Assembly: GCF_000471965.1 (NCBI RefSeq)
Contig: NC_022550.1
Location: 124,001 to 188,000 of the forward strand
Source of the DNA: Blattabacterium sp. (Nauphoeta cinerea)
GTDB taxonomy: Bacteria > Bacteroidota > Bacteroidia > Flavobacteriales > Blattabacteriaceae
Reading direction: 5' to 3'
Length of the DNA stretch: 64,000 bases
Shown here: positions 56,139 to 64,000 of the stretch, piece after piece
Numbering within the stretch: the first letter of the stretch is position 1
Layout: each line of letters begins with the position of its first letter
Made by a program: the position numbers and the translations under genes
The notes under the pieces: generated by a model
What the model was told of the DNA's origin: nothing
Databases searched by the model: none
Seen by the model: only the letters and a program-made list of their open reading frames with translations

Positions 56139-59100
56139 GTGAATATAGAAAAAAAAAGAATCACTTTTGCTTCAGTAGCAAAACAAGTGGAATATCCTGA
56201 TTTTTTGGATATTCAAATGAAATCATTTAAAGAGTTTTTTCAGTTAGATGCAAAACCGGAAGATAGAAAAAATGAAGGATTATTCAAAGCTTTTACAGAA
56301 AATTTTCCTATTTCTGATGCTAGAAATTCTTTTGTTTTAGAATTTAAAGGTTATTCAATAGATTCTCCTAGATATTCAATAGAAGAATGTATAGAAAGAG
56401 GTTTAACTTATAGTGTGCCTTTAAAGGCTAAATTAAAATTATATTGTACGGATCCGGAACATGAAGATTTTGAAACTGTATATCAAGATGTTTATTTAGG
56501 TACATGTCCTTATATGACTCCATCTGGATCTTTTATTTTTAATGGATCAGAAAGAGTAATTGTATCTCAGTTACATCGTTCTCCCGGGGTTTTTTTTGGT
56601 CAATCTCATCATGCTAACGGAACTAAACTTTATTCTGCTAGAATTATTCCATTTAAAGGATCATGGATAGAGTTTGCGACAGATATTAATAATGTTATGT
56701 ATGCATATATTGATAGAAAGAAAAAATTACCTATGACAACTTTATTACGTGCGATAGGATATGAAAGAGATAAAGATATATTGGAAATATTTGATTTATC
56801 TGAAGAAATAGAAATAAAAGGAAACGATAAAAATATTATAAATAGAACCTTAGCAGCTAGAGTATTGAAAATTTGGCATGAGGATTTTGTCGATGAAGAT
56901 ACAGGAGAAGTTTTATCTGTGGAAAAAAATGAAATTCTTATAGAAAGAGATATTCTTTTAAAAGAAGAACACATTGATCTTTTAGTAAATCATGAAATCA
57001 AAACAGTTTTACTACATAAAGAAGGAGAGAGAAAAAAAGATTATTCTATTATTTATAACACTTTACATAAAGATCCTACAAATTCTGAAAAAGAAGCAGT
57101 AGAATATATTTATAGACAGCTAAGAAATACTGAACCTCCAGATGAAGAAACTGCTAGAGGAGTTATAGATAAACTTTTTTTTTCTGATGCGAGATATAGT
57201 TTAGGTCCTGTGGGAAGATATCGTTTAAATAAACGTCTTGGTTTAAATATAGATCCTGATTATTTAGTTTTAACTAAAGAAGATATTATTGCAATAATAG
57301 AACATTTGAATGCTTTATTCAATTCAAAAAGAGAAGTGGATGATATTGATCATTTATCTAATAGACGAGTAAGAACAGTAGGAGAACAACTTTATACTCA
57401 GTTTAGTATTGGTTTAGCTAGAATGGCCAGAACTATACGAGAAAGAATGAATGTTCGTGATAATGAAGTTTTTATGCCGGTAGATCTTATTAATGCCAAG
57501 ACTTTGTCATCCGTAATAAATACTTTTTTTGGAACGAATCAATTATCTCAATTTATGGATCAAACCAATCCTTTATCTGAAATTACTCATAAGAGAAGAC
57601 TTTCAGCATTAGGTCCTGGTGGTTTATCTAGAGAAAGAGCAGGTTTTGAAGTAAGAGATGTAAATTATTCTCATTATGGTAGATTGTGTCCTATAGAAAC
57701 TCCAGAAGGACCTAATATAGGATTAATATCTTCTCTTTCTGTGTTTGCGAAAATAAATAATATGGGATTTGTTGAAACCCCTTATCGAATTGTATACAAT
57801 CAAAAAGTAGATTTAAAATCTGAAGTAAAATATTTAAGTGCAGAAGAGGAAGAAGGAAGAATTATAGCACAAGCTAATGCTATTGATAAATATGGAAATT
57901 TTTTATCCGATAGAATTATATCCCGTGAAGATGGAGATTTTCCTATTGTTAAATCTAGTCAAGTAGATTATATAGATGTGGCTCCGAATCAAATAGCTTC
58001 TATATCTGCCTCTTTAATTCCTTTTTTAGAACATGATGATGCAAATAGAGCTTTAATGGGATCTAATATGATGCGTCAAGCCGTTCCATTATTAAAACCT
58101 GATGCTCCCATTGTAGGAACTGGATTAGAAGAACAAGTAGCAAGAGATTCTCGTATATTAATTAATGCAAAAAAAAATGGATTTGTAGAATATGTTGATG
58201 CTAATCGAATTATTGTTCGTTATGAAAGAACAGATAAAGAAAATTTAGTGAGTTTTGATCCTGTAGTTCAAGTTTATAATTTAGTTAAATTTAGAAAAAC
58301 GAATCAAAATACATGTATAACCTTAAAACCTATTGTCAAAAGAGGGATGAAAGTAGTTAAAGGACAAATTTTATGTGAAGGTTATGCTACAGAAAATGGA
58401 GAATTAGCTTTAGGAAAAAATTTAAAAGCAGCTTTTATTCCGTGTAACGGATATAATTTTGAAGATGCTGTTTTGATATCCGAAAAAGTAGTAAGTGAGG
58501 ATTGGTTTACTTCTATACATATAGATGAATATTCTTTAGATGTTCGTGATACGAAATTGGGTATGGAAGAATTAACTAATGATATTCCTAATGTGAGTGA
58601 AGAGGCGACTAAAGATTTAGATGAAAATGGAATAGTAAGAGTGGGAGCAGAAGTCAAACCTGGTGATATTCTTATTGGAAAAATAACCCCTAAAGGAGAA
58701 TCTGATCCAACACCAGAAGAAAAATTATTAAGAGCTATTTTCGGAGATAAAGCAGGAAATGTAAAAGATGCTTCTTTAAGAGCTGAACCATCATTATTTG
58801 GAGTTGTGATAGATACAAAGCTTTTTACTAGAAGTATAAAAGATAAAACATCTAGAGCTCAAGATAAGATAAAAATAGTACGTTTGGAAAAAGAATATGA
58901 AAAAAAATTTTTAAATGTTAAAAATTTATTGGTCAAAAAGTTGCAGTCTATTTTAAATGGAAGATTATGTCATAATTCAATTTTTAATGATCAAAAACAG
59001 GAAATTGTAAAAAAAGGAGTTAAATTCACTACAAAAATACTAAATAATATACAAAATTATGTAGAAATTTATTCTAGTGATTGGACTGATGATATTCAAG

Positions 59101-59945
59101 TTAATAGTTTGATATCAGAAATTTTACATAATTACAAAATAACAATAAGCGATTTAAATAGTGCTTTTAAACATAAAAAATTTTCAATCACTGTTGGAGA
59201 TGAATTGCCTTCAGGAATTGTTAAAATGGCGAAAGTATATATTGCTAAAAAAAGAAAGTTAAAAGTAGGAGATAAGATGGCGGGACGACATGGAAATAAA
59301 GGAGTTGTGGCTAGAATTTTAAGAGAAGAAGATATGCCATTTTTAGAAGATGGAAGCCCTGTAGATATTGTTTTAAATCCTTTAGGTGTCCCTTCCAGAA
59401 TGAACATAGGACAAATATATGAAACGGTATTAGGATGGGCCGGGTATAAATTAAATATGAAATTTTCAACACCTATATTTGATGGGGCAACTATAGAAGA
59501 AATTTGCGAATATACAGACAAAGCGAAAATTCCTCGTTTTGGGACCACTTATTTATTTGATGGAGGAACAGGGGAAAGGTTTGACCAACCTGCTACTGTA
59601 GGAGTAATATATATGTTAAAGTTAGGTCATATGGTAGATGATAAAATGCATGCACGTTCAATAGGACCTTATTCTTTAATTACGCAACAACCTCTAGGAG
59701 GAAAAGCTCAATTTGGGGGGCAACGTTTCGGTGAAATGGAGGTTTGGGCTTTGGAAGCTTTTGGTGCTTCCAATCTTTTACGTGAGATTTTAACTGTTAA
59801 ATCAGATGATGTTGTTGGTAGGGCCAAAACTTATGAGTCTATCGTAAAAGGAGAACCAATGCCTGAACCTAATAATCCAGAATCTTTTAATGTTCTTTGT
59901 TATGAATTAAAAGGGTTAGGATTAGATATCCGTTTAGAAGAATAA
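56139..59945 (+). CDS. rpoB: RNA polymerase subunit beta
   Basis: A protein of about 1268 residues forming half of the polymerase active cleft. It contains the full set of conserved regions, such as [11 protein letters not shown], the rifampicin cluster [19 protein letters not shown] without known resistance changes, [20 protein letters not shown] and the C-terminal [26 protein letters not shown] take GTG 56139 as start; TTG 56136 would add one residue. The reading frame is intact, in contrast to rpoC 33 bases downstream. Confidence 0.97.
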   Translation: MNIEKKRITFASVAKQVEYPDFLDIQMKSFKEFFQLDAKPEDRKNEGLFKAFTENFPISDARNSFVLEFKGYSIDSPRYSIEECIERGLTYSVPLKAKLKLYCTDPEHEDFETVYQDVYLGTCPYMTPSGSFIFNGSERVIVSQLHRSPGVFFGQSHHANGTKLYSARIIPFKGSWIEFATDINNVMYAYIDRKKKLPMTTLLRAIGYERDKDILEIFDLSEEIEIKGNDKNIINRTLAARVLKIWHEDFVDEDTGEVLSVEKNEILIERDILLKEEHIDLLVNHEIKTVLLHKEGERKKDYSIIYNTLHKDPTNSEKEAVEYIYRQLRNTEPPDEETARGVIDKLFFSDARYSLGPVGRYRLNKRLGLNIDPDYLVLTKEDIIAIIEHLNALFNSKREVDDIDHLSNRRVRTVGEQLYTQFSIGLARMARTIRERMNVRDNEVFMPVDLINAKTLSSVINTFFGTNQLSQFMDQTNPLSEITHKRRLSALGPGGLSRERAGFEVRDVNYSHYGRLCPIETPEGPNIGLISSLSVFAKINNMGFVETPYRIVYNQKVDLKSEVKYLSAEEEEGRIIAQANAIDKYGNFLSDRIISREDGDFPIVKSSQVDYIDVAPNQIASISASLIPFLEHDDANRALMGSNMMRQAVPLLKPDAPIVGTGLEEQVARDSRILINAKKNGFVEYVDANRIIVRYERTDKENLVSFDPVVQVYNLVKFRKTNQNTCITLKPIVKRGMKVVKGQILCEGYATENGELALGKNLKAAFIPCNGYNFEDAVLISEKVVSEDWFTSIHIDEYSLDVRDTKLGMEELTNDIPNVSEEATKDLDENGIVRVGAEVKPGDILIGKITPKGESDPTPEEKLLRAIFGDKAGNVKDASLRAEPSLFGVVIDTKLFTRSIKDKTSRAQDKIKIVRLEKEYEKKFLNVKNLLVKKLQSILNGRLCHNSIFNDQKQEIVKKGVKFTTKILNNIQNYVEIYSSDWTDDIQVNSLISEILHNYKITISDLNSAFKHKKFSITVGDELPSGIVKMAKVYIAKKRKLKVGDKMAGRHGNKGVVARILREEDMPFLEDGSPVDIVLNPLGVPSRMNIGQIYETVLGWAGYKLNMKFSTPIFDGATIEEICEYTDKAKIPRFGTTYLFDGGTGERFDQPATVGVIYMLKLGHMVDDKMHARSIGPYSLITQQPLGGKAQFGGQRFGEMEVWALEAFGASNLLREILTVKSDDVVGRAKTYESIVKGEPMPEPNNPESFNVLCYELKGLGLDIRLEE

Positions 59946-59978
59946 ACTTTTGTAGTTTCATATTTTTTTTATATAAAA

Positions 59979-62900
59979 ATGAATAAAAAAAAAGTAATAG
60001 ATTTAATAAAATAACTATTCGATTAGCTTCTCCAGAAGTTATATTAAAAGAATCTAATGGAGAAGTGTTAAAACCAGAAACAATCAATTATCGTACTCAT
60101 AAACCGGAAAGAGATGGACTCTTTTGTGAACGAATTTTTGGTCCAGTAAAAGATTATGAATGTGCTTGTGGCAAATACAAAAGAATTCGTTATAAAGGAA
60201 TTGTTTGTGATAGATGTGGAGTTGAAGTTACTGAAAAAAAAGTGAGAAGAGAACGTATGGGACATATAAGCCTTGTAGTTCCTGTTGTTCATATCTGGTG
60301 TTTTAGGTCTTCACCCAATAAAATTGGGTATTTACTGGGTTTACCGTCAAAAAAACTTGAAATGATTATTTATTATGAACGATATGTTGTTATTCAAGGA
60401 GGATTAGGGTTACGTTTTGATGGATCTTCTTTTCATAAAGGAGATTTTCTTACTGAAGAAGAATATTTGCAAACTTTAAATAAGCTTCCAAAAGGAAATC
60501 AACAACTAGAAGATTCTGATCCAAATAAATTTATCGCTAAAATGGGGGCAGAATGCATAGAGGATCTTTTAAATAGAACAGATTTGGATCTGTTATCTAT
60601 GGAATTAAGAAATCAAGTTCAGAATGAAACTTCTAAACAAAGACGTGCTGAAGCATTAAAACGTTTACAGGTCATTGAATCTTTTAAAGAAGGAAAAAAA
60701 ATGGAGGAGATCCATCTTGGGATGATTATTCATGTGTTAGCTGTTATTCCTCCAGAATTACGTCCTTTAGTTCCTTTAGATGGAGGACGTTATGCCGCAT
60801 CTGATATGACTGATTTATATCGTCGTGTCCTTATAAGAAATAATCGTTTAAAAAGGCTTATAGAAATTAAAGCACCTGAAGTCATTTTACGAAATGAAAA
60901 AAGAATGCTTCAAGAAGCAGTAGATTCTCTTTTTGATAATTCAAGAAAAGTTTCTGCCGTAAAATCAGAAGCAAATCGTCCTTTAAAATCTTTATCTGAT
61001 GCATTAAAAGGAAAACAAGGTCGTTTTAGACAAAATCTTCTTGGAAAGAGAGTCGATTATTCCGCACGATCTGTTATTGTAGTAGGTCCACATTTAAAAT
61101 TACATGAATGTGGATTACCTAAAGATATGGCTGCAGAACTTTATAAACCTTTTATTATACGAAAATTAATTGAGAGAGGGATAGTAAAAACAGTAAAATC
61201 TTCTAAGAAAATTATTGATAAAAGAGATCCCATGATATGGGATATTTTAGAAAATGTTTTAAAAGGACATCCTGTATTATTAAATAGGGCACCTACATTA
61301 CATAGATTAGGAATTCAAGCTTTCCAACCTAAATTGATAGAAGGGAAAGCAATTCAATTACATCCTTTGGTTTGTGCTGCTTTTAATGCAGATTTTGATG
61401 GAGATCAAATGGCTGTTCATTTACCATTATCTCATGGTGCTATATTAGAAGCTCAACTTTTGATGTTAGCTTCTCAAAATATATTAAATCCTGCTAACGG
61501 ATCTCCTATTACAGTTCCTTCTCAAGATATGGTATTAGGATTATATTATATGACTAAACCTTTATTATCAAATTCAAAAATAAAAGTAAAAGGAGAAGGA
61601 CTTATTTTTTATTCCTCAGAAGAAGTTGAAATAGCATATAATCAAGGCGTAGTAGACTTACATGCTTTAATTAAAGTAAAAGTTAATCTTCGTGATAAAG
61701 AAGGGTTTGTTAGTAGAATAATAGAAACTACTGTAGGTAGAGTATTATTTAATCAAGTAGTACCTAAAAAAGTAGGGTTTATTAATGAATCTCTCACAAA
61801 AAAATCCCTAAGAGAAATTATAGGGAAAATATTACATTTTACAGATGTCCCTACTACTGCTAATTTTTTAGATGATATTAAAGAATTAGGATTTTATAAC
61901 GCATTTAAAGGTGGTTTATCTTTTGGATTAGGCGATATTATTATACCTGATAATAAAAAAGATATGGTTTATCATGCAATAAAACAAGTAGATAATGTAA
62001 AGATCAATTATAACATGGGATTGATTACGAATAATGAACGTTATAATCAAGTAATTGATATATGGACAAATACTAACGCTATGCTTACAGAAAAAGTAAT
62101 GAAATATATGCGTGAAGATAGACAAGGATTTAATCCAGTATATATGATGTTAGATTCTGGAGCTAGAGGTTCTAAAGAACAAATACGTCAGCTTTCAGGG
62201 ATGCGTGGTTTAATGGCCAAACCTCAAAAAACTGGATCTTCTGGAGGCGAAATTATTGAAAATCCTATTTTATCGAACTTTAGAGAAGGACTTTCTATTT
62301 TAGAATATTTTATATCTACCCATGGAGCTAGAAAAGGATTAGCAGATACTGCATTAAAAACTGCAGATGCTGGATATCTTACAAGACGTTTAGTAGATGC
62401 CGCTCAAGATGTAATTATTAAAATAGAAAATTGCAAAACTTTGCGTGGACTAGAAATTTCTGCATTAAAAAAAAATGAGGAAATTGTAGAAACTTTATTT
62501 GATAGAATTTTAGGACGTATATCTTTAAATGATATTTATGATAAAGAGAATCAATTGATAATTTCTTCAGGGGAGATGATTGATGAGAAAATAGCAGAAA
62601 TTATTGATAAGTCTGGAATTGAAATAGTAGAAGTGAGATCTCCTCTAACTTGTGAAGCTAAAATGGGAATTTGTTCTAAATGTTACGGTCGTAATTTATC
62701 AACAGGAGAAATTGTTAAAAAAGGAGAAGCAGTAGGGGTTATTGCTGCACAATCAATTGGAGAACCAGGCACTCAGCTGACTTTACGGACTTTTCATGTT
62801 GGAGGAACAGCAGGAAATATTACGGAATCTTCACAAATAAAAGCAAAATATAATGGAATTATAGAATTTGAAGATTTAAAAATTGTTCAAACAAAACAGA

Positions 62901-64000
62901 ATTCTGATCAAGTGGGAATCGTCGTTTCTAGGTCTACAGAAATGAAACTTTTTGATTCCAAAAAATCATCCGTTTTAATGGTAAATAATATTCCTTATGG
63001 GGCCTATTTATATGTAAAACATGGAGATCAGTTGAAAACGGGAGATACTATTTGTAAATGGGATTTATATAATGCAGTTATTATTGCAGAATTTTCTGGA
63101 ATAATATATTATCAACATTTAGAACAAGGTGTGACGTTTCAAATAGAAATAGATGAACAAACTGGATTTCAAGAAAAAGTAATAACAGAAGTTAGAAATA
63201 AAAATTTAATACCAACATTAAAAATTATTAATGAAAAAAATGAAGAATTAAAAGTATATAATCTTCCGGTTGGTGCTCATTTAATGGTAGAAGATGGAGA
63301 AAAAATAGATATAGGAAAAATATTAGTAAAAGTACCAAGAAGAACAGCGAAATCAGGAGATATTACAGGTGGATTGCCTCGTTTATCTGAATTATTTGAA
63401 GCACGTAATCCTTCTAATCCAGCTGTGGTTTCAGAAATGGATGGAATAGTTAGTCATGGAAAAATAAAAAGAGGAAATAGAGAGATTCTCGTAGAATCCA
63501 AAACAGGAGAAATCAGAAAATATCTTGTCAAACTATCTAATCAAATACTTGTGCAAGAAAATGATTATGTCAAAGCAGGTATGCCTTTGTCAGATGGAGC
63601 AGTAACTCCTAATGACATTTTAAATATAAGAGGACCTAGGGCTGTGCAAGAATATTTAATAAAAGAAATACAAGAAGTATATCGTTTACAAGGCGTAAAA
63701 ATTAATGATAAACATTTTGAAGTTATTGTATTACAAATGATGAGAAAGGTAGAAGTGATAGATGTGGGAGATACAAAATTTTTGGAAGGGAATATAGAAT
63801 ATAAAGATGATTTTATAGAAGAAAATGATAGAATATCTCAGATGAAAGTAGTTGAGAATTCTGGAGATTCTGATATTTTTAAAAAGGGAGATATTATTAA
63901 TTACAGAGATTTTAGAAACGAAAATGCAGTTCTAAAATATAAAAATAAAAAATTAATCAAAACCAGAAATGCAATTCCTGCTACAGCAAGACCCATATTA
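59979..64000 (+). CDS. rpoC: RNA polymerase subunit beta-prime; start and body in different frames, 3' end beyond window
   Basis: The ATG at 59979 opens MNKKK and then an A9 run (59985-59993). In that frame translation stops after 11 residues. The frame starting with AGT at 59993 gives [20 protein letters not shown] and stays open to base 64000, with zinc finger CACGKYK...CDRC, the catalytic [12 protein letters not shown] near 61385, the second zinc site around ICSKCYGRN and the bridge and trigger regions. That frame has a TAA at 59984-59986 and no usable start codon before a GTG at 60065, which would cut into conserved sequence. One extra A in mRNA, or a -1 ribosomal shift, joins the two parts. 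About 1336 codons are visible. Confidence 0.93.
59985..59993 (+). other. rpoC: A9 slippery tract at the rpoC start
   Basis: Nine A residues follow ATGAAT and precede GTAATAG. Ten (or seven) would keep rpoC in a single frame. Tracts of this kind are the known sites of transcriptional slippage in insect endosymbionts. Confidence 0.9.

Noticed and set aside
59979-64000. rpoC as a pseudogene
   Set aside because: Only the first few codons are out of phase; more than 1300 codons stay open with all catalytic and zinc motifs, and the gene is essential.

Overview
This window is a compact, very AT-rich bacterial chromosome segment with no mobile elements, no CRISPR array and no rRNA operon. The protein set and gene order are those of Bacteroidetes/Flavobacteriales. 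Signs of this are the DUF4290 protein, a free-standing PASTA protein beside ddl and rluD, the ileS-dksA-like-lspA cluster, the acyl-CoA reductase plus ferredoxin pair, type B sdhCAB, and tuf-tRNA-Trp-secE-nusG-rplKAJL-rpoBC. Spacers are short, neighbouring genes often overlap, A/T homopolymers are common, TTG and GTG starts are frequent, and several genes show eroded or frameshifted segments. I infer a reduced-genome insect endosymbiont, most probably Blattabacterium of cockroaches or a close relative; no sequence search was run.

Layout. 1-4944 (minus): pyrH (cut by the window edge), gdhA, leuS. 5083-9429: mgtE, rluD, a PASTA protein with a 42-bp tandem repeat, ddl. 9573-13250: feoB and feoA divergent from rseP. 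13256-23814: folate cyclo-ligase, alpha/beta hydrolase, coaX, a HIT protein, greA, murA, DUF4290, a cation efflux protein, a UvrD/PcrA helicase and recG. 23883-27374: tRNA-Val, rpsU, aroE, ribD, then the acyl-CoA reductase/ferredoxin pair, which share a CATG at their starts. 27493-31506 (minus): rny, a deoxyhypusine-synthase-like gene, lpdA. 31745-42353: iscS, sdhCAB, accA, dnaB, a permease, glmM, rplS and a low-complexity lipoprotein. 42552-50790: guaB, tRNA-Leu, tRNA-Gly, mutS, ileS, dksA-like. 50801-64000: lspA, a tRNA-tuf operon with a near-ideal Bacteroidetes promoter, secE-nusG-rplKAJL-rpoB, and rpoC running off the end.

The genes serve core information processing (RNA polymerase, ribosomal proteins, two aminoacyl-tRNA synthetases, DnaB, RecG, MutS), envelope building (murA, ddl, glmM, lspA, rseP), respiration and carbon flow (sdhCAB, lpdA), nitrogen assimilation (gdhA), cofactors (ribD, coaX, folate) and metal transport (feoAB, mgtE, CDF).

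The most notable observations concern decay and its tolerance. The rpoC start codon is out of frame with the rest of the gene across an A9 tract, so beta-prime seems to need polymerase or ribosome slippage. sdhA carries a short internal stretch read in the wrong frame between two compensating indels. LeuRS has lost the key residues of its editing site, whereas IleRS keeps its own editing motifs and has a GIHH version of the class I HIGH signature. MurA has Asp at the fosfomycin-target Cys position.
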